A stretch of DNA of 18,204 bases. Origin: Bacillota bacterium (GTDB taxonomy: Bacteria > Bacillota_A > Clostridia > DSM-8532). The DNA is taken from the NCBI GenBank assembly GCA_023424865.1, contig JAFADM010000338.1, positions 1 through 18,204 of the forward strand. Reading direction: 5' to 3'. Shown here one piece after another: positions 7,662-16,565 of this stretch. The notes beneath the pieces are model-generated. The model was not told the origin of the DNA and searched no databases. It saw only the letters and a list, made by a program, of their open reading frames with translations. The stretch's first letter is position 1. Each line of letters opens with the position of its first letter. The position numbers were made by a program, and so were the translations under genes.

Positions 7662-8675
7662 ATGCCAAGGTTGAAAGAAGAAGATTTTGCCTATGCCACA
7701 GCGCGTATCCGTTCAGCAGAAAACAAGCTATTAACGGTTCAAAAACTGGAACGCCTGTTTGAAGCTTCAAGCCCTGCAGAAGCCATTCGTATTGTCACCG
7801 AGGCCGGTTACGGCGAAGGCGCCGCAGGCGGAGCCGTGGCTTCGGAGGATTTAGAGAAACTGCTTTCTTCAGAAATGAAAAAGTGCTTTTCGCTGTTAAA
7901 AACCGTACTGCCTGACAGTGGGGCCGTGGAGCTCTTTATGAGAAGGAACGATTACCTGAACGCAAAAATCCTTCTCAAAGCAGAATTTTCAGGCGTGTCC
8001 GGATCACAATTTTTGTCGGATGCCGGTACGGTGCCTGGAGACAAGCTTTCACGCATGATAACGGACAGGAACCTTAAGGAGCTTCCGGAAACCTTCCAGA
8101 ATGCAATACTGGAGAGCATAGAAGCCTACGGCAAAACGAATGATCCCCAAACCGTGGATTTTGTTTTGGACAGAGGCATGTACACCAACATGCTGGAGGA
8201 TGCGGGGCGTATTGACGAGCCCTTTGTGACGGGACTGGTTGAAACCCTCGTCGATGTAGCCAATGTCCGTATTTTTATTCGGGCGAAGCTTCTTAAAAAG
8301 GCGCCCGATTTTGTCATAAAGGCACTTATCCCCGGAGGCCGTCCTGATATAAAAACCTATGCGGAGCTGATTGAAAAGCCCTTTGAAGCTTTTTTGGCAG
8401 CCCTTCGCTATGCTGACCTTTTGAAGCTTTCCGAGAGCCTTAAGGAGCTTGTAAAGGGCAATGTAAGCATGTCGGCGGTGGAGAAGGCCCTTGACGATTA
8501 TGTCATTGAGGAAGTTCGAAAAAGCCGCCGAATCGCCATGGGAATAGAACCGGCGGTTGCCTACCTGTTTTATAAGGAGACGGAAATCCGCAATGTAAGA
8601 CTGATCATTACTGGGAAGGTAAACAAACTTCCCCACGAAAGCATAAGAGAGAGGGTGAGGATAAGCTATGCGTAA
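7662..8675 (+). CDS. ntpC: V-type ATPase subunit C (rotor-axle adaptor)
   Basis: In the E. hirae enzyme NtpC is the funnel-shaped d-type subunit that joins the central shaft (D and G) to the rotating c-ring. The 337-residue, mostly helical product matches the usual 330-350. It begins with the typical (Y)ATARIRSAENKLL and has NDYLNAKILLKAEFSG near residue 90 and a tail with EPAVAYLFYKETEIRNVRLIITGKVN spread over the last 50 residues. The motif of acidic and aromatic residues followed by NVR is usual for this family. AGAAAGGA stands rather far (13 bases) from the ATG, directly behind the hairpin at 7617-7641. The last eight bases overlap ntpG. Confidence 0.95.
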   Translation: MPRLKEEDFAYATARIRSAENKLLTVQKLERLFEASSPAEAIRIVTEAGYGEGAAGGAVASEDLEKLLSSEMKKCFSLLKTVLPDSGAVELFMRRNDYLNAKILLKAEFSGVSGSQFLSDAGTVPGDKLSRMITDRNLKELPETFQNAILESIEAYGKTNDPQTVDFVLDRGMYTNMLEDAGRIDEPFVTGLVETLVDVANVRIFIRAKLLKKAPDFVIKALIPGGRPDIKTYAELIEKPFEAFLAALRYADLLKLSESLKELVKGNVSMSAVEKALDDYVIEEVRKSRRIAMGIEPAVAYLFYKETEIRNVRLIITGKVNKLPHESIRERVRISYA

Positions 8676-8988
8676 AATAGCCGTCTTGGGCGAGAGGGAC
8701 AGTATCCTGGGCTTTAAGGCTATCGGCTTTGACGTTTATCCCGTTGCCTCCGTGGAGGAATCCTCCCGATTGCTTCATCGGCTTGCCCAGAATGATTATG
8801 CCGTCATTTTTGTAACGGAGCAAACCGCACGGGACATTAAGGACGATATAGCCAGGTATCGCAGCAGCCGGTTTCCGGCCATTGTTCCCATTCCCGGTGT
8901 GCAGGGTTCTCTCGGAATCGGCCTTTCTTCCGTAAAGGAAAGTGTTGAAAAGGCTGTGGGAGCAGATATCCTGTTCAACGAGGAATAA
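8668..8988 (+). CDS. ntpG: V-type ATPase subunit F (NtpG), central shaft
   Basis: The 106-residue product is the small central-shaft subunit that binds subunit D. It has the usual pattern of a Rossmann-like fold. A first strand [19 protein letters not shown] (3-21) is followed by a strand YAVIFVTE (about 49-56) and a proline-rich PAIVPIPG (69-76) before the final helix. The start ATG lies within the end of ntpC, with GAGGGTGAGG and GGATAAG upstream, so translation is probably coupled and gives equal amounts of both proteins. It ends 44 bases before ntpA. Confidence 0.94.
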   Translation: MRKIAVLGERDSILGFKAIGFDVYPVASVEESSRLLHRLAQNDYAVIFVTEQTARDIKDDIARYRSSRFPAIVPIPGVQGSLGIGLSSVKESVEKAVGADILFNEE

Positions 8989-9032
8989 AAACTCCTGCTT
9001 CCTTTAATGTCTGTGGAAAGGATGAAAAAAAG

Positions 9033-10805
9033 ATGAATCAAGGAAGAATCGTCAAGGTTTCCGGCCCGCTGGTCATCGCGGAAGGTATGCGCGACAGCCA
9101 TATGTTCGACGTGGTGTCCGTATCGAGCAAGAACCTGATTGGCGAAATATTGGAAATACATGAAGACAGGGCATCCATTCAGGTTTACGAGGAAACCTCG
9201 GGCCTGGGGCCGGGTGAGCCTGTGGTCTCCACTATGGCCCCCTTGAGCGTTGAGCTGGGACCGGGCCTTATTGAAAATATGTTCGACGGAATACAAAGAC
9301 CGTTGGAAGCCATGCGGGAAGCTATCGGAAACTCAATATCAAGGGGAGTCCGGGTTCCTTCCCTTAATCGGGAAAAGAAATGGCACTTTGTTCCTTCGGT
9401 AAAGCCGGGAGACAGGGTGGAGGCCGGTGATTTTATCGGAACGGTTAAGGAAAACGCCGTGTTTACCCACAGAATTATGGTTCCCTACGGGCTTTCAGGG
9501 GTGATTGAAGCCGTTACCGAGGGGGAATACACCGTTCTCGAAAACATTGCTGTTCTTAAAAATGAGAAGGATGGCAGCAGCGTTCCTCTCACACTGATGC
9601 AAAAGTGGCCTGTGCGCAAGGAGCGTCCCTATAAGGAAAAGCTTTCTCCCGATGAACCCATGGTAACCGGCCAACGTACAATTGATACACTGTTTCCTAT
9701 TGCCATGGGAGGCGTTGCGGCTATTCCCGGTCCCTTTGGAAGCGGAAAAACAGTGGTTCAGCACCAGCTTGCCAAATGGGCTTCCGTGGATTTGGTCGTT
9801 TACATCGGCTGCGGCGAGCGCGGCAACGAAATGACCGATGTTCTTATGGAATTCCCCGAGCTTAAGGATCCGAAAACCGGTGAATCCCTTATGAAGCGTA
9901 CGGTGCTTATCGCCAATACCTCCGACATGCCTGTTGCGGCGCGGGAAGCGTCCATTTACACCGGTATTACCATTGCGGAATACTTCCGCGACATGGGCTA
10001 TACCGTGGCGCTTATGGCCGATTCCACCTCACGCTGGGCCGAAGCACTCCGCGAAATGTCCGGCCGCCTTGAGGAAATGCCCGGTGAAGAAGGCTATCCC
10101 GCTTATCTTTCCTCCCGTCTGGCTCAGTTCTACGAGCGCGCCGGCAAGGTTAAAACTCTTGGTTCCGGTGACCGGGTAGGCGCACTGAGTGCCATCGGAG
10201 CAGTTTCACCTCCCGGCGGAGATATCTCAGAGCCTGTCTCCCAGGCCACTTTGCGTATTGTTAAGGTGTTTTGGGGCTTGGATTACAACCTGTCCTACCG
10301 CCGCCACTTCCCGGCTATTAACTGGATTTCAAGCTATTCCCTTTATTCCGACAGGCTGGGCTCCTGGTACAAAAACAATGTCTCCAGGGATTGGGTGAAA
10401 TATAGAACGGACATGATGCGTATTCTTCAGGAGGAATCGGAGCTGGACGAAATTGTAAAGCTCGTCGGTGTTGAGGCCCTTTCGCCCCAGGATCGTGTTA
10501 CCTTGGAGGCCGCGCGCTCCATTCGCGAGGACTTCCTTCAGCAGGATGCCTTCAACGAGGTGGATACCTACAGCACCCTCTCCAAGCAGTTCAGGATGCT
10601 GAAGCTTATTCTGTCCTTTTATTACAAGGGCCAGGATGCTATTAAAAAAGGCGTCTCCATCAGTAAGCTTTTCTCTGTGCCTGTAAGAGAACGGATGGGC
10701 CGTTCCAAATTTGTTCCCGAGGATGAGGTTAACGCGGCTTACGATAAAATGGAAGCCGATTTGGAGGCTCAAATTGAGGCTCTGCTCTCCGGGGATGAGG
10801 AATAA
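9033..10805 (+). CDS. ntpA: V-type ATPase catalytic subunit A
   Basis: Subunit A hydrolyses or makes ATP in the A3B3 head. The product has 590 residues, against about 593 in E. hirae. It has an N-terminal beta-barrel, the V-type non-homologous insertion (about 110-190), then the nucleotide-binding domain. The P-loop is GPFGSGKT (233-240; Lys239), the catalytic glutamate is Glu262 in GCGERGNEM, and [19 protein letters not shown] follows in two blocks after about residue 325. A C-terminal helical domain completes it. All catalytic residues are present. A GGAAAGGA site lies 10-15 bases before the ATG. A 28-base gap with a hairpin precedes ntpB. Confidence 0.98.
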   Translation: MNQGRIVKVSGPLVIAEGMRDSHMFDVVSVSSKNLIGEILEIHEDRASIQVYEETSGLGPGEPVVSTMAPLSVELGPGLIENMFDGIQRPLEAMREAIGNSISRGVRVPSLNREKKWHFVPSVKPGDRVEAGDFIGTVKENAVFTHRIMVPYGLSGVIEAVTEGEYTVLENIAVLKNEKDGSSVPLTLMQKWPVRKERPYKEKLSPDEPMVTGQRTIDTLFPIAMGGVAAIPGPFGSGKTVVQHQLAKWASVDLVVYIGCGERGNEMTDVLMEFPELKDPKTGESLMKRTVLIANTSDMPVAAREASIYTGITIAEYFRDMGYTVALMADSTSRWAEALREMSGRLEEMPGEEGYPAYLSSRLAQFYERAGKVKTLGSGDRVGALSAIGAVSPPGGDISEPVSQATLRIVKVFWGLDYNLSYRRHFPAINWISSYSLYSDRLGSWYKNNVSRDWVKYRTDMMRILQEESELDEIVKLVGVEALSPQDRVTLEAARSIREDFLQQDAFNEVDTYSTLSKQFRMLKLILSFYYKGQDAIKKGVSISKLFSVPVRERMGRSKFVPEDEVNAAYDKMEADLEAQIEALLSGDEE

Positions 10806-10808
10806 GCA

Positions 10809-10826
10809 TGTTGATTAAAATCAACA
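10809..10826 (+). other. Intercistronic hairpin between ntpA and ntpB
   Basis: TGTTGAT (10809-10815) and ATCAACA (10820-10826) form a perfect 7-bp stem around TAAA. It begins just after the ntpA stop codon and its 3' arm touches the AGAAAGGA ribosome site of ntpB. There is no T-run. A role in translation or mRNA stability is inferred only from position. Confidence 0.45.
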
Positions 10827-10845
10827 GAAAGGAATGAAATTCGGT

Positions 10846-12249
10846 ATGTTGAAGGAATATCGTTCGATTGCCGAGGTTGCAGGCCCGTTGATGCTCGTCA
10901 GAAACGTGGAGGGTGTAACCTATAACGAGTTGGGTGAAATCGAGCTGTACAACGGCGAAATCCGTCGCTGCAAGGTTCTTGAGGTAGACGGGAATAATGC
11001 TCTTGTTCAGCTTTTCGAAAACTCGGTTGGCATCAACCTGTCAAACAGCAAGGTACGCTTTCTGGGCCACAGCCTGGAGCTCGGCGTATCTCCCGATATG
11101 CTTGGCCGCGTCTTTAACGGCCTTGGTAACCCAAAGGACGGAGGCCCGGCCATTATACCCGATAAAAGGCTGGATATCAACGGCCTTCCCATGAATCCCT
11201 CCGCCAGAGATTATCCGGCAGAATTCATACAGACAGGGGTTTCGGCCATTGACGGCCTCAATACTCTGGTTCGCGGTCAGAAGCTGCCCATATTCTCAGG
11301 TTCAGGTTTGCCCCACGCAGAGCTTGCGGCTCAGATTGCCCGTCAGGCCAAGGTTCCCGGCAAGGACAGTAACTTTGCCGTTGTGTTTGCCGCTGTAGGT
11401 ATTACCTTTGAAGAAGCGGACTTCTTTGTTAGTGAGTTTCGAAAAACCGGAGCTATCGACCGCGCCGTGCTTTTCATGAATTTGGCCAATGATCCTGCCG
11501 TTGAACGTATCGCAACGCCAAGAATGGCGCTGACTGCGGCAGAATATCTGGCCTTTGAAAAGGATATGCACGTGCTGGTAATTATAACTGACATTACCAA
11601 TTACGCGGAAGCCCTCCGTGAAGTTTCCGCAGCCCGAAAGGAAGTTCCGGGCCGCCGAGGCTATCCGGGCTACCTGTACACGGACCTGGCCTCGCTGTAT
11701 GAGAGAGCGGGAAAAATTAAGGGCAAGGACGGCTCCATTACCTTAATACCTATTTTGACCATGCCCGAGGATGATAAAACCCATCCTATACCCGATCTTA
11801 CGGGTTACATTACGGAAGGGCAGATAATCTTAAGCCGTGATCTTTATAAAAAAGGGCTTACTCCTCCCATCGATGTACTACCCTCCCTGTCGCGTTTAAA
11901 GGATAAGGGCATCGGTAAGGGCAAAACCCGGGAAGACCACGCCAATACCATGAATCAGCTTTTTGCGGCGTATGCACGAGGCAAGGAGTGCAAGGAGCTG
12001 GCCTCCATTCTGGGCGATGCTGCCTTGACGGATGTGGATAAGCTCTATGCCAAGTTCTCCGATGCCTTCGAGCAGGAGTATGTATCTCAGGGCTATAATA
12101 CCGACAGAACCATTGCCGATACGCTGAGAACCGGTTGGAAGCTTCTTTCCATCCTGCCCGTAGCGGAGCTTAAACGAATTAAAATGGAGTTCATCGAGGC
12201 TTACCACCCGGAGTACAACACCAAGGAAGCGGACGAATTTTATCCCTGA
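10846..12249 (+). CDS. ntpB: V-type ATPase regulatory subunit B
   Basis: Subunit B alternates with A in the head and supplies the arginine finger. From the chosen start the product has 467 residues. The P-loop is replaced by [10 protein letters not shown] (151-160), as expected for a non-catalytic B subunit. The finger is Arg350 in [11 protein letters not shown], the same number as in E. hirae NtpB, which supports this start. The family also begins with M(L/I)KEYR, as here. An in-frame ATG at 10834 would directly abut the AGAAAGGA site and adds four residues (MKFG); it is less likely, although the spacing of 12 from the site to 10846 is long. Confidence 0.97.
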   Translation: MLKEYRSIAEVAGPLMLVRNVEGVTYNELGEIELYNGEIRRCKVLEVDGNNALVQLFENSVGINLSNSKVRFLGHSLELGVSPDMLGRVFNGLGNPKDGGPAIIPDKRLDINGLPMNPSARDYPAEFIQTGVSAIDGLNTLVRGQKLPIFSGSGLPHAELAAQIARQAKVPGKDSNFAVVFAAVGITFEEADFFVSEFRKTGAIDRAVLFMNLANDPAVERIATPRMALTAAEYLAFEKDMHVLVIITDITNYAEALREVSAARKEVPGRRGYPGYLYTDLASLYERAGKIKGKDGSITLIPILTMPEDDKTHPIPDLTGYITEGQIILSRDLYKKGLTPPIDVLPSLSRLKDKGIGKGKTREDHANTMNQLFAAYARGKECKELASILGDAALTDVDKLYAKFSDAFEQEYVSQGYNTDRTIADTLRTGWKLLSILPVAELKRIKMEFIEAYHPEYNTKEADEFYP

Positions 12250-12268
12250 CCGGCAAGGAGTGTGAACC

Positions 12269-12931
12269 ATGGCAAGATTGAATGTCAATCCGACCCGTAT
12301 GGTGCTGACAAGTCTCAAAAAACGGTTAAAAACAGCAAGACGCGGACACAAGCTTCTTAAGGACAAACGTGATGAGCTGATGAAGCGTTTTTTGGAGGTT
12401 GTCCGTGAAAATAAGACGGAGCGTGAGCTGGTGGAGCAGAAAATGATGTCTGTGCACTCCCGGTTTGTCTTCGCCAAGGCCCTTATGAGTCAGGAAGGAC
12501 TGGAAGAGGCTCTTTTGTACCCCAAGCGCAAGGTAGCCCTTGAAACCTCCACACGGAACATTATGAGCGTGGATGTGCCTGTGCTTAAGTTTACCACCCC
12601 GGATGACGGAGACGGCGATATTTTCCCTTATGGCTTTGCCACCACCTCCGGCGAGCTGGACGAGGCTATTTTAGTGCTTTCGGATCTGTTGCCCCATCTT
12701 CTGAAGCTGGCGGAGCTTGAAAAATCTGCCCAGCTCATGGCCGACGAAATTGAGAAGACCCGGCGCAGGGTTAATGCTCTGGAATATGTTATGATTCCAA
12801 ATCTTCAGGAGACAATTAAGTATATTGTCATGAAGCTGGATGAAAACGAGCGTGGTAACCTGACGCGTCTTATGAAGGTGAAGGACATGATGCTGGAGCA
12901 GGCCCGGAAAGCTGAGAATAAGACACAATAA
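12269..12931 (+). CDS. ntpD: V-type ATPase subunit D, central shaft
   Basis: Subunit D is the long coiled-coil axle that turns inside the A3B3 head. The 220-residue product begins with the family signature [20 protein letters not shown] in its first 25 residues, then a long helix ([14 protein letters not shown]). The C-terminal half, from about residue 145, forms the return helix with [19 protein letters not shown], again typical. An AAGGAGTG site stands eight bases before the ATG. It is the last gene of the operon, and no ntpH or ntpJ gene follows. The operon terminator begins 93 bases after the stop codon. Confidence 0.97.
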   Translation: MARLNVNPTRMVLTSLKKRLKTARRGHKLLKDKRDELMKRFLEVVRENKTERELVEQKMMSVHSRFVFAKALMSQEGLEEALLYPKRKVALETSTRNIMSVDVPVLKFTTPDDGDGDIFPYGFATTSGELDEAILVLSDLLPHLLKLAELEKSAQLMADEIEKTRRRVNALEYVMIPNLQETIKYIVMKLDENERGNLTRLMKVKDMMLEQARKAENKTQ

Positions 12932-13023
12932 GGTCTTTAGGACTTTTAAGATGAAGTAAGGAAGCGGTATATTCATAAATTGACCGAGATGTTACCGGGA
13001 AGAGGATAATAAAGGCAGGTATG

Positions 13024-13060
13024 AAGCGGCAGTCCGTGAACCCATAACGGACTGCCGCTT
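13024..13060 (+). terminator. Intrinsic terminator of the V-ATPase operon
   Basis: AAGCGGCAGTCCGT (13024-13037) pairs perfectly with ACGGACTGCCGCTT (13047-13060), a 14-bp GC-rich stem with a nine-base loop. TTGTTCTTAATT follows, a moderate T-rich tail. The stretch from 12932 to 13023 before it holds no gene. Confidence 0.88.
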
Positions 13061-13149
13061 GTTCTTAATTCACCTGGGCAGAGTTGACCATGTGTGCCTT
13101 GCCTGCCTGTGGCCACTTTGTAGTTAAAGCAAATAGATTTAATTATTCT

Positions 13150-13202
13150 TAATTCTCGGAAGGCGAAAAGGAAATAGAAATAATAGAAATACACGAGAAT
13201 TA
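13150..13202. repeat. Inverted repeat upstream of the serine hydrolase promoter
   Basis: TAATTCTCG (13150-13158) and CGAGAATTA (13194-13202) are perfect 9-bp inverted copies separated by 35 bases of A-rich sequence containing GAAATA-like repeats. The right arm ends six bases before the candidate -35 box at 13209, which suggests paired operator half-sites. A cruciform or chance match remains possible. Confidence 0.4.
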
Positions 13203-13208
13203 TATAAA

Positions 13209-13237
13209 TTGTCGCCGAAAAGAACTGCTTATAAAAT
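13209..13237 (+). promoter_or_regulatory. Candidate sigma-A promoter for the serine hydrolase gene
   Basis: TTGTCG (13209-13214) and TAAAAT (13232-13237) are 17 bases apart, matching four and five of six consensus positions (TTGACA, TATAAT). Transcription would begin near 13244, so the ATG at 13250 would be nearly leaderless and the ATG at 13277 is the better start. Confidence 0.5.
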
Positions 13238-13276
13238 TTTTGTCTGTTAATGCGCATTGAGAGGATGAATGGTCTT

Positions 13277-14350
13277 ATGTGTATAATCAACAGTATTAAT
13301 GAAGTACTAGCACCCCATTTAAAAGAGGATGGATTTTCAGGTGTGATTTTAATAAAAACGGAAGATCGAACGCTCTTTTCCCGTGCCTGCGGATGGGCAC
13401 ACCGTGGGTTCAAAGTGGCCAATACCCCGGTTACCCGCTTTGATACTGCTTCCATTACCAAATTGTTTACTTCTGTAGCCATTCTTCAGTTGGCAGATAA
13501 GGGCCTTTTAAAGCTGGAGGATAAAATAACAGCCTATCTGGAGCTGAAGGATACAGCCATTTCCCCGGAGGTAACCCTTTATCAGCTTCTTACCCATACC
13601 TCCGGCATCGGCGATGATGCGGATGAAGAGGATGGGGAGGATTATGAAGAGCTATGGAAAAGCCGTCCCAACTACATGGTGAGGGAAACGGAGGATTTGC
13701 TGCCCCAATTTATGCATAAACCGGCCAAATTTGCTCCGGGAGAGGGCTGCCGATATAATAACGCTGCCTACATTCTGCTGGGGCTTGCAGTGGAAAAGGC
13801 CACGGGCATCAAATACAGGGATTATGTAAGACGCAACGTTTTCGATAAGGCAGGGATGAAGGCTACTGAATTCGTCAGTATGGACGGTATTCACCCTCTT
13901 GCGGCGGAGGGCTATAAACGGGTGGTGGGGGAAGGCCGCCAGGGTGTTGTTTACAGAAAAAACATTTATTCCTACCCGCCTGTAGGTTCTCCCGACGGAG
14001 GGGCCTTCACCACTGCCGAAGATCTGGATCGTTTTATTCGTGCCATTAAAGCAGGAGTGCTTCTATCGGAAAAGTCCACCCGTGAAATCATGGCGCCAAA
14101 GGCGCTGTACCGGAGCCTTGAGGACCGTGACGTAAAAATGGGTTATGGCTTCGAATTTATTACAAATAAGGAAAATAAGGTCCTGAGAATTCAAAAGGAC
14201 GGCTGCAACCCTGGTGTAGCCTGCTTTTTTGCTTACTATCCCCATAATGATTTGACCCTTTCCCTGCTTTCCAATGTGGATTGGGATGTATGGAAAATGG
14301 CAAGAGAGCTGCATCCCCTTCTCCTAAGCGAGGAGCCCCTTTTAGCATGA
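13277..14350 (+). CDS. Serine hydrolase, beta-lactamase/penicillin-binding fold (PF00144-type)
   Basis: The 357-residue product belongs to the beta-lactamase-related serine hydrolases (class C/EstB-like). The nucleophile motif SITK is at 59-62, LLTHTSG follows at 104-110, and the Tyr-x-Asn motif is YNN at 160-162. GYGFEF near residue 290 lies where the third motif is expected. No signal peptide or membrane anchor is visible, so it is probably cytoplasmic. That argues against a classic beta-lactamase or cell-wall DD-peptidase and favours an esterase or peptidase. The frame is open from 13250, but GAGAGG precedes the ATG at 13277 by 12 bases and the predicted promoter leaves no room for the first ATG. 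It appears to be a single-gene unit between the ATPase terminator and the der promoter. Confidence 0.87.
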   Translation: MCIINSINEVLAPHLKEDGFSGVILIKTEDRTLFSRACGWAHRGFKVANTPVTRFDTASITKLFTSVAILQLADKGLLKLEDKITAYLELKDTAISPEVTLYQLLTHTSGIGDDADEEDGEDYEELWKSRPNYMVRETEDLLPQFMHKPAKFAPGEGCRYNNAAYILLGLAVEKATGIKYRDYVRRNVFDKAGMKATEFVSMDGIHPLAAEGYKRVVGEGRQGVVYRKNIYSYPPVGSPDGGAFTTAEDLDRFIRAIKAGVLLSEKSTREIMAPKALYRSLEDRDVKMGYGFEFITNKENKVLRIQKDGCNPGVACFFAYYPHNDLTLSLLSNVDWDVWKMARELHPLLLSEEPLLA

Positions 14351-14383
14351 CGTCAGGAGTTTGAAAGCTATTTCCATCCGTTC

Positions 14384-14412
14384 TTGATATCTTTGCCAAA
14401 AGCGGGTAAAAT
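14384..14412 (+). promoter_or_regulatory. Sigma-A promoter for der-plsY-gpsA
   Basis: TTGATA (14384-14389) and TAAAAT (14407-14412) are separated by exactly 17 bases and match the consensus at five of six positions each. Transcription would start near 14419, giving a leader of about 114 bases before the TTG start of der. I see no clear stable structure in that leader. Confidence 0.65.
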
Positions 14413-14532
14413 GATAGTGCCCTAAAAGGACACAAAGAGCTCAAGGGGCCTTTGCATGAGTCGAACCGTGAGTAAAACCAGGGAATGATGACCTGTAAGG
14501 ATAAAAAATATAAATACCGGAGGTACACCGCA

Positions 14533-15855
14533 TTGTCTAAGCCGGTTGTTGCCGTGGTCGGAAGACCCAATGTCGGCAAATCCACTTTTTTTAATTATCT
14601 GGCCGGACGCCGAATATCCATTATTGAAGATACGCCCGGAGTAACTCGTGATCGTATTTATGCTGAGAGCGAGTGGAGGGGAAAAAACTTTACCCTTATT
14701 GATACAGGGGGAATTGAAGCTCATTCCGACGACTATATCAAGCAGCAGATGGTGAGGCAGGCCCAAATCGCCATTGATACCGCTGATGTTATTATTCTTA
14801 TGGTGGATGTCCGAACCGGGCTGACAGCAGCTGACGAGGACGTGGCTGTGCTCTTGAGAAAATCTGCCAAGCCGGTGGTGGTTGCTGTCAACAAGGTGGA
14901 CAGCATTGGCGCGCCTCCTCCCGAGGTGTATGAATTTTATAATCTGGGAATGGGTGAGGTCTTTCCCGTTTCTTCAATTCATGGTTTGGGAATGGGCGAG
15001 CTGCTTGACGAAATTTATAATCACTTTCCGGAGGAAAGCAATTTAATAGAGGATGACGACTGCATTAAGGTGGCGGTTATCGGAAAGCCGAACGCAGGAA
15101 AATCCTCTCTTATTAACTATATCCTGGGGGAAGAACGGGTTATTGTCAGCGATGTACCCGGAACAACACGGGATGCCATTGATACCTATGTGGAAATCAA
15201 GGGCAAAAAATACATGTTTATTGATACTGCAGGAATCCGAAGAAAAAGCAAGGTTGACGAGGAGATTGAAAAGTACAGTGTTATCCGCTCTTGGTCGGCT
15301 GTGGACAGAGCAGACGTCTGCATCCTTATGGTGGATGCCAAGGACGGCGTAACGGAGCAGGATACAAAAATTGCCGGATACGCCCACGAACAGGGGAAGG
15401 CCTCCATTATAGCAGTAAATAAATGGGATATAGTGGAAAAGGAAACGGGGACTCTTGAACACTACCGCAAGGAAGTCATCAAAGCGCTGGAATTTATGAG
15501 CTATGCGCCTGTGGTCTTTATTTCCGCTAAGACTGGCCAGCGTGTGGAGCGTGTTTATGAGCTTATCGAATATGTTAACAACCAGGCAGCCTTTCGTATT
15601 CAGACGGGTGTGCTCAACGATGTGCTCAATGAAGCCATTGCCATGGTTCAGCCTCCCTCAGACAAGGGTAAGCGCCTTAAGGTATATTATATGACACAGA
15701 CAAGTGTGAAGCCTCCAAGCTTTGTGCTCTTTGTCAATAACGCCGATCTGATGCATTACTCCTATGAACGCTATTTAATGAATCACCTGCGCAAGAATTT
15801 TGGCTTTGAAGGCACACCGCTTCGCTTTACCATCAAGGAAAAGGGCGATAAATAG
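14533..15855 (+). CDS. der: Ribosome biogenesis GTPase Der (EngA)
   Basis: Der is the tandem-GTPase protein needed for 50S ribosomal subunit maturation. Both G domains are intact. The first has the P-loop GRPNVGKS (10-17), DTGG (57-60) and NKVD (120-123). The second has GKPNAGKS (184-191), DTAG (231-234) and NKWD. A C-terminal KH-like domain follows. The frame extends upstream to an ATG at 14485, but that would add 16 residues absent from the family. The TTG at 14533 gives MSKPVVAVVGRP, the usual Der beginning, and has GGAGGT eight bases before it. From there the protein is 440 residues, the normal length. The non-ATG start may limit expression. Confidence 0.97.
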   Translation: MSKPVVAVVGRPNVGKSTFFNYLAGRRISIIEDTPGVTRDRIYAESEWRGKNFTLIDTGGIEAHSDDYIKQQMVRQAQIAIDTADVIILMVDVRTGLTAADEDVAVLLRKSAKPVVVAVNKVDSIGAPPPEVYEFYNLGMGEVFPVSSIHGLGMGELLDEIYNHFPEESNLIEDDDCIKVAVIGKPNAGKSSLINYILGEERVIVSDVPGTTRDAIDTYVEIKGKKYMFIDTAGIRRKSKVDEEIEKYSVIRSWSAVDRADVCILMVDAKDGVTEQDTKIAGYAHEQGKASIIAVNKWDIVEKETGTLEHYRKEVIKALEFMSYAPVVFISAKTGQRVERVYELIEYVNNQAAFRIQTGVLNDVLNEAIAMVQPPSDKGKRLKVYYMTQTSVKPPSFVLFVNNADLMHYSYERYLMNHLRKNFGFEGTPLRFTIKEKGDK

Positions 15856-15937
15856 CTTCCTTTATTTTATTTTAAGCCGAACCCAGCATTCAGCAAACTA
15901 AAGAAGTTTTACGGGATTGAGGAAAGGGCGGTCTGCC

Positions 15938-16552
15938 ATGGTTCTGAAATTAATACTTTGCGCTGTCATAGGCTATCTTTTAGGCAGCATCAATACATCC
16001 CTTGTTGTGGGAAAGCTCTTCTTTAAGAAGGATGTACGGGATTTCGGCAGTGGAAATGCCGGAGCGACCAATACCCTCAGAACCCTGGGAAAGGGAGCTG
16101 CCGCCGTGGTGGTTTTGGGAGACGCCCTGAAAGGGGCCCTGGCCTGTCTCATTGGCTTTTACTTAGGCGGTGCCTACGAACCTGGCGTATACCTGGGAAT
16201 GTATCTGGCGGGAGCGGGATCCGTTGTAGGGCATAACTGGCCGGTTTTCTTCGGCTTTAAAGGCGGGAAGGGCGTTATGACTACCTTTGCCGTAGTTCTG
16301 GTATTTCATCCCCTGGGGGCGCTTTTAAGCCTGGCTGTGTTTATTCTCATCGTGGCGGCAACCCGGTATGTGTCCCTTGGCTCCATTCTTGCTTCCGTGC
16401 TGTTTCCAGTATGGACCCTGGCTCTTGGAGCATCACCCTTCTTGGTCCTGTTTGGCGGAGGGTTGGCACTGCTTATTGTCATCCGTCACCTGCCCAATAT
16501 TCAGAGGCTCATAAAAAAAGAGGAAAAGAAGCTCAGCTTCAAGAAAAAGTGA
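15938..16552 (+). CDS. plsY: Acyl-phosphate:glycerol-3-phosphate acyltransferase PlsY
   Basis: PlsY transfers an acyl group from acyl phosphate to sn-glycerol 3-phosphate and makes lysophosphatidic acid at the cytoplasmic membrane. The 204-residue product has about five to seven hydrophobic helices and the family motifs SINTSLVVGK (17-26), GSGNAGATN (37-45) and GHNWPVFFGFKGGKG (98-112). The frame opens at a TTG at 15917, but this lies at the edge of the GAGGAAAGGG ribosome site. The ATG at 15938 is nine bases after it and gives MVLKLIL, a normal first helix. The gap of 82 bases after der holds no terminator, and gpsA begins 13 bases later, so it makes the substrate-enzyme pair with gpsA. The C-terminus is lysine-rich. 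Confidence 0.96.
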   Translation: MVLKLILCAVIGYLLGSINTSLVVGKLFFKKDVRDFGSGNAGATNTLRTLGKGAAAVVVLGDALKGALACLIGFYLGGAYEPGVYLGMYLAGAGSVVGHNWPVFFGFKGGKGVMTTFAVVLVFHPLGALLSLAVFILIVAATRYVSLGSILASVLFPVWTLALGASPFLVLFGGGLALLIVIRHLPNIQRLIKKEEKKLSFKKK

Positions 16553-16565
16553 AAGGATTAGTTTA

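Noticed and set aside
8049..8636. A 195-codon minus-strand frame inside ntpC, and similar long frames opposite ntpA (10329-10772) and ntpB (11896-12477)
   Set aside because: They lie wholly opposite well-identified genes, lack ribosome sites and show no recognisable protein character.
12932..13023. A further small gene such as ntpH after ntpD
   Set aside because: No open frame with a ribosome site of useful length is present before the terminator.
13061..13149. A gene or RNA in the stretch after the operon terminator
   Set aside because: The minus-strand frame across 12973-13482 is low-complexity, crosses the terminator and the start of the hydrolase gene, and has no ribosome site. I see nothing else there.
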